This document shows, piece after piece, positions 25,432 to 36,400 of a stretch of DNA of 64,000 nucleotides. The DNA is from Melampsora larici-populina 98AG31 (lineage: Eukaryota; Basidiomycota; Pucciniomycetes; Pucciniales; Melampsoraceae). The stretch spans positions 186,001 through 250,000 of the forward strand of contig NW_006768848.1 of assembly GCF_000204055.1 (NCBI RefSeq), read 5' to 3'. The notes beneath the pieces are model-generated. The model was not told the DNA's origin, ran no database searches, and saw only the letters and a program-made list of their open reading frames with translations. Made by a program: the position numbers and the translations under genes. Position 1 is the stretch's first letter. The number at the start of each line of letters is the position of its first letter.

Positions 25432-25664
25432 TATGGAAGAAACTTCGAGTCTCGGCAAGACTTGAGCCTCATGTTGCATCGTTGTAATACTGTGTATAAA
25501 TGTAATAATATTGTGATGTAGTAATTGATGTTGACATTAGATCAAATACACTTAGGATACGATCAGAAATGGTTGCACGGAATACATGAGTGTCTGGGTC
25601 GGGTGTGTTATTACGCAATGACAAGAATTGAGCGCGCGCTTGACATGCGTGATCTGGTACGGTC

Positions 25665-27213
25665 CTAGTTGCCCGCTTGTTCAACTGGCATAAACGAGAC
25701 GTACAAGGCCTGAAGTATTTGGGTCAGACCAGTCGTGGTGAGAACAACGGAGACACTTACGCGAATTGACCATGCGACGGGATCGGGTCCGTGAGAGGCA
25801 ATGAATCCCAGTATGCACAGTGAAGCACCCGGTTCGAATGTCCCAGGAGGAGAGTTCGTCATCATCCATGTGCTGATGACGTAGTGGAGTATGAAGTCAT
25901 AGTTCTCCCGTTCCTAAGAGCAATGTCAGACTCACTCGAAACGTGACTACTTAAAGTGACTCACGTGCGGTTCGTAGTCGCGGTGTTCCATGATAACATC
26001 CCAGTGGGATTGCCCGGGTGACAGGGTGCAAGAGCGGACTCTGCCTATGGAAGAAACATTGATGGTTTGGATCGGACTGATGTTCAAGTTCGCGACTGTG
26101 TCAACCTCAAGGCATTGAGTTGAATCAACATGAATCACCGGCGCCCTGGGATACGGCAAAAGAAGAAGGCTTCCACGGAATGCGTAGGTCCGGTTACAGC
26201 TGAGGACATGACGTCCGAAGGGCTCACAAACAATTGTTGGCGTGGTGATTGTGGCCGTGCAAGAGTTGACCAAGTGAGTCCAGAAGCGTCTGAAGTCCAT
26301 ATGTTGTTCGGAAGGTACCCCTTGAACCTATGACGAAGTCAGTGCCCATCAGCCTCACAGAGTAACACAACTCATGATGTCCCTTGATCCTATGACGAAG
26401 TCGTTGCCCATCAGTATCACGCAGTAACACAACTCACGATGTCTCCAAGTGTGAATTCACCATCGAGGGTAACTCTTTGGGGTTGTTGGTTTTGGGCCAT
26501 TGATCAGTGATTGAGGGTGGCACAGGAGAGTCAAGTTCGCGTGGAGTGCAGGGTTGTTGTACGGGGCAACGGATGGCTCATTGAGAATTGGGCGTATCTC
26601 ACGAGAAGCATGAAATGACACAACCCAATGGGCCGTTGAACGTTGGATCAACGAATCTTTTTTATTGAAAGAAACAGGGCAGAAATGCCCGGACGGGTAT
26701 AATTTAATTGGTCGAGCACTGAGATGTATGGAGCAGCCTTCTCATCTGACGCATGAGCAGTAATGGTGTCGAGAACAAAAGTGTATTGGAACAAGTGTGT
26801 TGTCAAGTGATAATAAATCAATTGGAGCATGATATGAGCGAACTAATCGTTTTCGACGCGCTTAACGGTACAATTAGTGTCGTCATGAGGAGAATCCCCA
26901 TCGCGCGAGCGGAGAACCAACAATCAGGTCCATAAGTTACGTCTGAGGGCCAATGAGTCGTGCGGTGTTAGACTGGCAATCGAAGATCAACAGTCAGGCG
27001 GGGTCACATTGGAAGCGGCTTGAGCAATGAACTCACTTGTGCAGTCCATGTCACGTCGTGGCGCGAAGAGCCGTGACCAAGAAGAACAATGACGTGAGGT
27101 GGCCCACGGACTTGGTGCTCGACTACCAGAGTCACGGAACTGCCGGACACAGAGATAGGAAAATGGTAAACGTTTGAAGTGGATCGAGTGTTGCGTCGTG
27201 AGCGTGGAAACAT
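25665..27213 (-). CDS. acc4: Helitron-associated accessory gene, copy 4 (middle of model uncertain)
   Basis: On the minus strand the start is ATG 27213 (MFPRSRRNTRSTSNVYHF), with exon 1 at 27213-27037 ending TWTAQ|GTGAGT. Family exons then follow: one ending at 25965 with VSSIGRV...VIMEHRDYEPH, a 153-nt exon 25913-25761 (same length as acc1 exon 2) containing LGFIASHGPDPVAWSIR, and a last exon 25709-25665 ending EQAGN and TAG. Intron positions match acc1 and acc2. The segment between 27037 and about 26250 is not resolved; it contains a 62-bp tandem repeat and may be an intron or damage. The gene is divergent to acc2, with a chimeric MITE between them. Whether it is functional is unclear. Confidence 0.6.
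26320..26444. repeat. 62-bp direct repeat, two copies
   Basis: The blocks beginning CTTGAACCTATGACGAAGTC (26321) and CTTGATCCTATGACGAAGTC (26383) are near-identical over ~60 bp, each containing CACAACTCAYGATGTC. They fall in the unresolved part of acc4. Confidence 0.85.
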
Positions 27214-27239
27214 GTTGTCTGTGGAGGATGAAGTAATTA

Positions 27240-28164
27240 CACTACAAGAAACATAACATTTTCTGGGCAGAAAATTAAATTATTTGTATACAAAAATCTG
27301 GAAAGGTCAGAAACAGAGCAAAAAATGTGAAAAAATATGCATCCTGTTCCTTGGTATGAGATCTCCAATCTGCATATTTTTCCGTATTTTTGGGGTTCAT
27401 ATTGGTGAGTGTACTAACAATAAACCCTCATAATCACCAGATTACCACCTGTAACAGATGCTGGAATTTGGCTGATCAGTGCTGAGAGAAAGTTTTGATT
27501 ACTATAAAACCCCATAACTTTGTCAATTCTGGCTCAAAACACTCGATTTTGGGTGCATTAGAAAGCTGAATTCCTGAACTACAACTTTCGTTTTGACTCA
27601 AAATGTGTAATCCCAATGGCTGACATTCTATTTGATGATATGTGAAATTTGATTTCATGGTGGATATCTTTCTTTGCAGGCCCGCCACGTATTTGGTTCA
27701 TTTATGAACTATCTTCAGGCAAATACCAGCTTTCCAATGCACTCAAAATCGAGTGTTTTGAGCCAGAATTGACGAAGTTATGGGGTTTTGTAGTAATCAA
27801 AATTTTCTCTCAGCATTGATCAGCCAAATGAAGCTATGTCTTAGTAACAGAAAGTGTGTTACATGCAGTTGAGTTGATGAGATCACACCAAAACATTGAG
27901 TCAGTGTATGTAGTCAATCTTTTGGAAGCTTTTTTCAATCTGAAAGAAGTTACAGCATGTATTACATATGAATAACTTGTCCTGATGAGCAGATAACTGA
28001 GCAGAACTGTATGTACATGATAACCACATATTCACTGAGCCTGCTACACATATGTAGTGTGGGTGTTATGGCTCAGGTGTGGAGTGATAGACCATTTTAT
28101 GACAAATCATACTCCCAATCATTTTTCCCTGCCCACTTGGGGAACCCAAATAATGTCTGCAGTG
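27240..28164. mobile_element. Chimeric CACTA-type MITE (left half of one type, right half of another)
   Basis: The left end CACTACAAGAAAC and the following ~590 bp match the foldback element at 56969-57766 (shared TTTTCTGGGCAGAAAATTAA, CTCGATTTTGGGTGCATTAG). This half stops inside the second arm at AGCCAAA. At 27829 the sequence switches to the right half of the other MITE type: 27829-28164 is near-identical to 32257-32592 over 336 bp (the one difference I spotted is CCCAAAT/CCCGAAT). The outer ends CACTA and CAGTG have no matching 3-bp flank (TTA versus TGT), consistent with recombination rather than one insertion. Confidence 0.8.
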
Positions 28165-28505
28165 TGTGCCATCCACTATGTTGGGAGATGAAACACAAGG
28201 GTCCGATCTTTTGGGGCTCCGCGGTGTGTGAACATGTTACTTATCGGGACTTTGCATTCCGATCACTTGACACTTTCATGCCATCAGACATTGCGTCCCT
28301 TACAGCTTCCTCAACAGATGGAATACACCGTGACCTATCACTAGAACATTCCTCACACCACACATCGCACATTTTCGACGCCGCCGGCACCGTAATTCAA
28401 GGGTACGTGGGTATGGTTCTTCCCTTCTGTAGGCTCGTTAGGCGTAGAATTTGCATTGCAGCACCAGTCCAGCGCAGGACTAATCCCTCTTCACATCCAA
28501 CGACC

Positions 28506-28514
28506 TATATATAT
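28506..28514 (+). promoter_or_regulatory. Putative TATA box of acc2
   Basis: TATATATAT lies ~90 nt upstream of ATG 28603, a plausible fungal TATA-to-start spacing. Sequence resemblance only. Confidence 0.35.
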
Positions 28515-28602
28515 CAATCCTTGTGAGGCTGCCCATCCCCCATTGGTTCAGCGTGATCATCCTCCCTGCCGTGATTACTTTCCTCTACCTACATATTCAA
28601 TC

Positions 28603-30004
28603 ATGTCGTTAGGTGTCAATCGTCGCTCCCAGCCAGCGTATATCGCTTCAATCTTCGAGGTCCATGCTCAAGTCAGCTATCTCATTTCTTTTTTGTTCAA
28701 TCTCGGCAATCCCGAGCATACGTTGACGTTTTCGCATCAGGTTCCTGCCACTGTGAACGCCGCGTATGGTTTCCAATCCGTAACTTCTGGCCTGAACTGT
28801 GCAGGTATCGACGGCAATGCCCCTCTAGAGCACGATCTCTTAATCACTTACTACGCGGCACAAGGTGTAGGTTTAGCTGTCGGCAACATGCATTACACCT
28901 CTGGCAAATTCTTGCCGTTGAACGGCGACGCCGTGCCTCGCTTAGTCACCGAACTCAGCCATCACATCCCTGCCGGCGACGCGGACACTTTTTCTGGCTG
29001 TTTGACTAACAATGTTGCTCTCAACTCCATCGGAATCGTTGTCAGCAAGCGAGTCCTGCACAAGGAGGCACACGAGGGTAAACCGACCTGTGTTTTTCTA
29101 ATGCGACACACAGATTACAATCCCATGGTGTGTGCTGCATCACGTTTGGCAAATTGCGATCTGTGCTAACCCGCCGTGGCTTTACTGTTTTTTTGGGTCG
29201 TGACAGACTGGGAAACTCTGCGAATTCTTATTGGAGTATTGGTGTCGTCCCGTACGCAACCTGGCGAAAGCTCTCAACATAATACAGTTGGGCAAAGAGA
29301 TGAGCATTCACGGTTATATCGCTGGCAAGAACATCCAATCCGAGGTAATTGGTGGTAAAGAGGTTAAAAATTATGTATTTCAAGTCGAGGTACTCTCCCC
29401 TGCATTTTCGTTCAAAAGGTTATGTGAACTGACTGCGTTTATAACTAGGTGTATTCACTTTCCGTTGCCACCGGCCACGAGAGCATCAGGGCAGGTGCCA
29501 CTCTCACCACTCCGACTGCTACTCGATTGACCAAAGGTGGGAGGGTGCGACTCCAACGGTAAGCATTTTCCTTTTTGGCATACGCACACCCGCTCATCGA
29601 TGTATCTGTGACGATCACTTATAATCCCAGTGCGACGGAAAACCCTTCGAGTGAGCCGGATACCTCTCCAACCCCTGCGTCAAGCTCTAACACTTCTATG
29701 ACGGTGCCCGGTTTTTCAAGGTATAGCCCATTCAAGTTCGCTTTCTTCTTCGACAACACACGTTTACCTACGTTGAGTTGTTACTTACTTTTGGTCTGCC
29801 AGCCCTCCAACTCTGATTGCCCCCGGCATCTCAACTGTGATGTCTAAGCCGACTGCCGAAGACCAGGCTGCGCTAGCGTCTTACTTACATCAGGTGTCCA
29901 CACCAGCTGGTGATGAGAATGTCAACATACTGGCGGATGCCAACGCAGCAGGTCCAATCAATCCACAACCCAACGCTCAACGAACCAAGCGCGGTAGATT
30001 GTAA
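28603..30004 (+). CDS. acc2: Helitron-associated accessory gene, intact copy, 5 exons, 369 aa
   Basis: Exons 28603-29127, 29207-29389, 29449-29558, 29631-29720 and 29803-30004 give 370 codons including TAA with no stop or frameshift, so this is the best-preserved family member. Layout: N-terminal SQPAYIASIFEVHAQVSYL (compare acc1 SSVFEVSKTVSSFL); a long exon with DTFSGCLTNN, NSIGIVVSKR and HTDYNPM at its end; a beta-rich exon CEFLLEYWCRP...MSIHGYIAGKN...YVFQVE; then VYSLSVATGHES and a Ser/Thr/Pro-rich tail ending in basic RTKRGRL (possible nuclear signal). No known domain is recognised. Unlike acc1 and acc3 it is not directly followed by a RepHel; 1.4 kb of unassigned DNA and then acc3 come next. 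Confidence 0.72.
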
Positions 30005-31397
30005 AGCAGTTGGATATAATTCATGCTGACCCCGAGCCAATCCCATCTTATGTTCAAGAGTGAAAGCCTCTCGCAATGATCTATACCATAATTTGATATT
30101 TGTCTTCATCAACTTCTCTATTCCAATCGGTTTTCTCTGTTCACGCGCGTTATCTCTTGAAAGTATGGGTCGCGGTTTCTTTTCCGCTTTCAAACAAGCC
30201 AACGGAGGGCACGGTGTTTGGTTTCTCTCATCTGCGACCGCGTACCCTTTCTGCAATGATTAGTAAACAAATTGGTGTTCGGTGATCTACTTATTGCTTG
30301 TCCCACTTGGCCTACGCTCGCTAAGCACGTTGATCCCATTGCCACCTGGGTTCACCTTTGTAGCGATCCCATACCCCCTGCATTACCCAGGATTTTAATT
30401 GCAAACGCCATCTCAGGCCTTGAATACACAGCTGCCAAGCGCCGGCTTGAGTGGCCAGTTATTGATTCAGTCGCTGATTGTATCTTGGGCAGCCGCGATT
30501 TTTGGTCACGCCCATGATTACAAACATATTCGTGTGCTCGGGGAACACACGTGAATTGTGTGTAACCATGTGTGCGAGGGATTTCATGGAACATTTACCT
30601 TACTTCGCCACCGTTGGAACTTGCCCAGCGCGGGGTCGGTTCAGGTTGAACGACAGGGACGACCAGGTCAGAGTGGAAAACAGCGATGTATTGATGACAC
30701 AAGTGACCACTTTGGCGTGGCTGGGTCACTCTCTGACTTGGCCTACTGCGGCGCTACAGCAAACAGAAAAATGACGACTGGGGCGGTGCTGCCCGAATTG
30801 AAGGGCTCATCGCGACTTTCCACAATGGTGTTTAAACATAAGCTGTGGAATGCATTCCAGGCGGAAAGGTTTTAAAAGTGGACCCTACACGGTTCACCTC
30901 ATTGTTTTATCATTAATGGGAAATACATCGCACGGTGATTTGGGGTGGGTAAAAGTGTTGACCTGCAGAGCTTGTAAGTTGCTCCCAATGCATAGTTTTG
31001 CAACGCTTATGAGTACGTCTCCAGGGTCTTATGGCTGGATCTCTGTGGTACCTTGCAAACCCGGTGGGGTGTTCAACTACGTTGTGGTCTGCAACACAGA
31101 AGTTGCCTCCTGCGAATCGCCAAAAATGTTGGTGTGGCATAAGTCGCAGGAGGAATGGAGGTTTAGTGGTTGTACTCACCGCTATAAGGGAACTTCGAAA
31201 GGCTTCCGCTAAATCGGTCGTGTTGCAGGTGCTTTTGCTCATTCCTCTTCGACATGGGATTATGGTGAAGGGGCGGAGTTATAAGCCAAGCGCTTTTTAT
31301 AATAATTGATCCACGTATCATTGGTAGTCCACTTCACCACTATAGGTCGTGCATCTCTATCAATCGCCAGTCTCTGCACTTTCTTTTTGCTAACATC
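30005..31397. other. Unassigned region between acc2 and acc3
   Basis: Several 80-120 codon frames occur (30272-30517, 30558-30875, 30850-31212) but none has a recognisable motif, and they do not join by convincing splice sites. TATA-like TTTTTATAATAATT at about 31295-31308 lies ~95 nt before the acc3 start. It may be decayed Helitron cargo; nothing more can be supported. Confidence 0.4.
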
Positions 31398-32883
31398 ATG
31401 AGTTATTTGCCTACGAATTCTACTATGCATGGGTCTTGCGAGATGCGTTTTAATGGTGTCTTTGCGCTGACGAGTAAGGTGTGTATTTCTTCCTCATCTT
31501 GGACTTTACAGTGCAAACTCACCGCAATGCTTCCGACGCAGAGTGAGCAGGAGTGCGCCAGCGCTGTGGATCGCCACTTTTTCGCGACTCAGGCAATAGT
31601 GGGTAGAAGGGAGCTGGCCGTTGTGAATATGTCAATTGTAGAAGATGCTCATAATGCCACTCTTCGCGCTCCACAATACTATCGCTTGGAAGGTCCTGTA
31701 ATTGGTGGGTCTCGGCCAGGGGGTCCAGTTCTGTACGCCGACAAGGCTTTGACAGTTGAGCTCGACGGGTTGAGGCCGAGCTTCGGTACCTTGGCCAATA
31801 GCATTGCTGTCAGGAGCCGTGGCGAAGTGATATCATACAAGCATCGCCATGATGACTCTCATGAGGCAAACGATTTGATTTTTACTGTTATGCATAGGGA
31901 CTGGGATCATGCGGTAGGCTGCGAAATCATTGCTTCTTTGAGCGGTCAAAAATTGAATTGACGTGAATGCACTGTAAACATCATTCAACTTCCCCAATTT
32001 GGCAGAGGAAAATGATTAATAGTACAGTTTTTCATAAAAGAATCTAATACTGCACACCTGGGCCATTTCACCCACACTACATATGTGCAGCAAGCTAAGT
32101 CAATAGTTGTCTATCATGTACATACAGGTCTGCTCAGTTTTTTGCCCATCAGAATAAATAAATCACATGTTATACCACATGTAACTTTTTCGACTTTGAA
32201 ATTTTTTTCCCAAAAATTCACTACATATAATTCTGTAGCTGCTCAGGCAATATTGTTGAAGCTATGTCTTAGTAACAGAAAGTGTGTTACATGCAGTTGA
32301 GTTGATGAGATCACACCAAAACATTGAGTCAGTGTATGTAGTCAATCTTTTGGAAGCTTTTTTCAATCTGAAAGAAGTTACAGCATGTATTACATATGAA
32401 TAACTTGTCCTGATGAGCAGATAACTGAGCAGAACTGTATGTACATGATAACCACATATTCACTGAGCCTGCTACACATATGTAGTGTGGGTGTTATGGC
32501 TCAGGTGTGGAGTGATAGACCATTTTATGACAAATCATACTCCCAATCATTTTTCCCTGCCCACTTGGGGAACCCGAATAATGTCTGCAGTGATGGTGTG
32601 AACAGGCTTTGTGTTTTGTCGAATTCATTGCAAAGTACAGTTGCGACGTAGAACTATTGTGTAGACTGGATCTGACTATTGTGGATATCGGGAATATCGT
32701 CGACTTTATTGGCAGCACTGCTGAGTACAACGACGGCATTTGGATGGTTAAGGTGTGTCGGGTGTTTTGCTCTGCGTAACTTCAAACAATCTGACAATGT
32801 GAACCGCGCAGCTCTCTCATTGCCGTTTGGTCACCAGGGCACACAGAGATGGTCCTGCAGGATGGCACCCAAGCAGTGATTAG
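31398..32883 (+). CDS. acc3: Helitron-associated accessory gene with a MITE in its intron, 3 exons, ~234 aa
   Basis: Exons 31398-31913, 32636-32752 and 32812-32883 give 235 codons. Exon 1 ends in FTVMHRDWDHA, the counterpart of HVDYNPQ (acc1) and HTDYNPM (acc2). Exon 2 begins YSCDVELLCRLDL and ends NDGIWMVK, the counterpart of acc1 NENNRWIVE. The first intron sits exactly where the family intron is and contains a complete 623-bp CACTA-type MITE, so the coding sequence is not broken by it. The last exon is short (ends PSSD); a second frame there (LSLPFGHQG) resembles the family motif SLSVATGHE more closely, so the 3' end may be slightly damaged. RepHel2 starts 600 nt downstream on the same strand. 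Confidence 0.65.
31970..32592. mobile_element. CACTA-type foldback MITE, 623 bp, TSD ATG
   Basis: The ends are CACTGTAAACATCATTC (left) and the inverse of CACTGCAGACATTATTC (right). The arms are almost the whole element: about 31970-32256 pairs with 32257-32592, sharing for example TTCCCCAA, AAAATGATT, CCACACTACATATGTG and GTACATACAG. ATG flanks both sides (31967-31969 and 32593-32595). CACTR ends plus a 3-bp duplication are diagnostic of the CACTA/En-Spm (CMC) superfamily. No coding capacity. It lies inside the acc3 intron. Confidence 0.88.
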
Positions 32884-33483
32884 ATGGCATCGTGTCTGTT
32901 GAGTGGAAAAGTAGTAATTGGTATGCTCTACAAAGCTTATCATGTGGAGATTAGATTGGCAGCCTCGAAGAGGATGGAGGGTATTACAATGGCTGATTGG
33001 GGATTACTTATGTGGTTGCGCGAAATGTTACGGTGTATTTCCACTGGTCGAGTCTCAGAGGTTGTAAGAATTGTGCCGCTGTGAATATTGCCGCTGCAAC
33101 CACTTATCTGTGGGGCAGTGACCGGGTGAGAGATGGAGGGTTGGATGCATGAGGTGGTATGGAACAAATACGACGGTGGTGTATCGGTTATGGTGAGTAA
33201 TCACATCGCTGAGAGTGAGCCAGCCGTATTGAGAATGCATCTCTGAAACATGGCCAAGTCTAGATCGTTGATTGGTGGACTGTTCAGGCTGACGTCTCGA
33301 ACTCGAAATTTTTTGCTAAAGAGTATTAATCTTCAGGGTTTTTTTGTGGAGCATTGTTCATTTGACAACCACTGCTCTCCTACAAGCAGACATCCTTTTT
33401 ATCGAATGACCCTGATTGCTCTCGAGTTTTTGCTACACTTGACCTATTAATTACACATTCCTGCAATCTATTTCCCATACAAC

Positions 33484-36400
33484 ATGGTTAACTTTGGCCC
33501 AGCTGTCCGACACGAGGCCGAAAATAACGAAGCTGGAATCATGCGACGGTTCCACGCTGAGATCCCGCATTACGTTGGGCCTAGGGATGACGAATGTCAG
33601 GGTTGTGGAGCTTTGCATTGGGTGGGTGAGCGACCCAAGGGTACACCGAAATCAAGAGCATACAGCTACCTGGAATGTTGCCATAAGGGAGGTGTGTCGT
33701 TGCCGGTGCAGATGGCTGGGTCGCGTGCTGTGCCGGCGTTCCTGGAGTACCTGCTGACCTCGCAGGACCGCGGTAAGCTGACGTGGTCCCCTCTTCGATG
33801 AATGGCAGATGGCTGAACTGACACTTGTGGGCCAGCTTTGCGGGAGTTTCGAGAATTGATCAGGTCCTATAACAACGCACTGTCATTCACCTCATTAGGA
33901 GCAAGGATTGACAGAAGCGTGGATGGGCCCTACGGGGTCAATACCTTCCGGATTCAGGGCGAATTGTCGCATCGCATCGGTGGCCTCTTGCCCGACGAGG
34001 ACTTTCACCCAGGTTTTTCGCAGATCTATGTTGTGGGAGAAGGAGGGACGACTGAGGCGAGGCGGCGGTCGAAAGCGTGTGGCAAGGATCTTAACCTTCG
34101 AATATTGGAAACATTTCAAGTTTTTTTTTACCGTTTCAACCCGTATTCACAAGTGTTCCGACGTTCTGGTGAAATCTTTGCGAACCACCCCACCGCAGCG
34201 CTAAGAGTTCGGACTATGCCACCTGGGCACCGGGATCCTCGACGCTACAATAGGCCAACGACTGATGAGGTGGCTATGGTGATTGAGGGTAATGGGGAAG
34301 TTGGCGAAAGAAGTAGAGATATCGTTTTGTATAAACGACATGGAGGTCATGAAAGGATTTGCGACTTACATACAGGATATTTGGCATTACGGTATCCACT
34401 CTTATTTCCTTGGGGCGCGCAATCATTCGATGAGCATTACCGGATGGAGAGGACACAGCGTTAGTTCACGTATTGCCTTTTGGTTACAAAAGTTATTCAG
34501 TGCTAACTTGAAGATTCCCAGACCGCAAAGGAAAAATTACGAACCTGGAGTGGTTTGCCTACGTCTTGTTCGACCGTCGCCACGAATTTTCAGCAATATT
34601 GGCATCTGGGAGGCTGCTGCAGGAGTTAACGGTGGATCTGTACGTCTGCGTAGAACGGTGGAGGCTGCGTTTTGCTCAGTCGAATCAAGTGAAGCTTCGA
34701 GCGTGCCTATACTCTGGGGTGATGGAGGCTATGGGACGCAACGACGTTGCCCCGAGCCAGCGAGTCATCCTTCCCTCATCTTTCGTTGGGGGTCCGCGTT
34801 ATATGTCAGAATTGTATCAGGACTCAATGGCTTTAGTTCAATGTTATGGAAAACCATCTTTCTTCATCACAATGACGACGAACCCGGAATGGCGTGAAAT
34901 CTCCGAACACCTGTGGTACGGACAGACTGCGCAAGACAGACCCGACATAGTAGCTCGAGTTTTTCAACTGAAATTTTGGGCAATGTTGGATGATGTTACC
35001 AGGAAGAATCGCCTAGGTACAGCCGTCTGTTGGGTTTGGCCAATTGAGTTCCAAAAGCGGGCTCTACCACATGCCCATCTATTGTTGATTGTGGACAAAG
35101 CCTCTATGCCGACTACGGCGTTGGACATTGATAAGCTGGTATCAGCGGACCTTCCTGACCCTGAAACCCATTCCGACCTGCACAACGCCGTAAAGAAGTT
35201 CATGATTCACGGACCATGCACTCGGGATTGCTCTTGCTATAAAAATGGACATTGCCGACTTAATTACCCGCGTCCCAATTGTCCCACTACAATCATCGGG
35301 GAAGATAGCTATCCAACGTATAAACGACCCGCTCACGGGCGCAGCATTGAAGTGGGAAGCAGGCGATGTACTAATCGGGATGTGGTTCCTTATAATCCAT
35401 TTCTATTGCTCAAGTACAACTGTCATATAAATGTAGAAATTCCTGTGGGTATCCGCGCGATTAAGTACATTTACAAGTACATCTCAAAGGGGCATGATCG
35501 GTCCGCTGTGTCTGTGGAATGCAAAGACGAGACCTTCAAGTATGTTGACGGGAGGTTTGTAAGTGCACCTGAGGGTTAGTGATTGTCATGCTTTACTTTC
35601 GTGTTGGATGTTAACTGACGTGTGAGTTCACAGCTGCTTGGAGGCTGTTTCAATTTGACATTGCCGGCAGGTATCCAAGCGTCACGCGGCTCTCATTGCA
35701 CCTCAAGGGTGCACAACAATTGTACTATGTTGATGGGGAAGAGTTGGCAGAAAGGATCGACAGCGGCAGAGCAAACAGGACAACTTTGACGGAATTCTTT
35801 CGCCTTGCCAACGAGAACTTCAAGGTCGGCGCGGATGGGCCGGCTGTGAGAGATCTTGTGTATAGCGAGATGCCCAAGATTTTTTCGTGGAATGACGAGA
35901 AGAGGCAATGGAAGCTTCGCACAAATAAAAGTCAGGCCATCTCAAGGACGTTTTTCGCTTCACTACAGCATGGTGAACGGTACTACCTCCGACTCTTGCT
36001 GGGCCACGTCAGAGGTCCATGTGGCTTTGAAGATATCCGTCGCGTGGATGGACACCTTTATCCTACCTTTCGAAGCGCTGCCCATGCACTAGGATTACTA
36101 CTGAACGATGAGCATTACGACAAGTCATTGCAAGAGGCGTCAGGGTGGAAAACTGGTCATGGACTGCGACAATTCCTCGCGTTGATATTGAGACATTCGC
36201 CTCCTGCCGATCCTTTGACTTTGTGGGAGAAACATCGCGACTCTTTGTGCAATGATTGTGGCCATGCTATAAGCAATGAACATCCAGATTTGCAGGTCAC
36301 GGATGAGATGGTATATGCATTGGGTCTTTATCGATTGGATCTATGTCTGAAGGAGATGGGGACCTGTTTAAGCCAAGCCGGTCTGCCCGCGGCCAATTTG

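Noticed and set aside
28011..28526. 171-codon ORF overlapping acc2 upstream region
   Set aside because: Its first part is MITE sequence repeated at 32439-32592; the rest has no motif.
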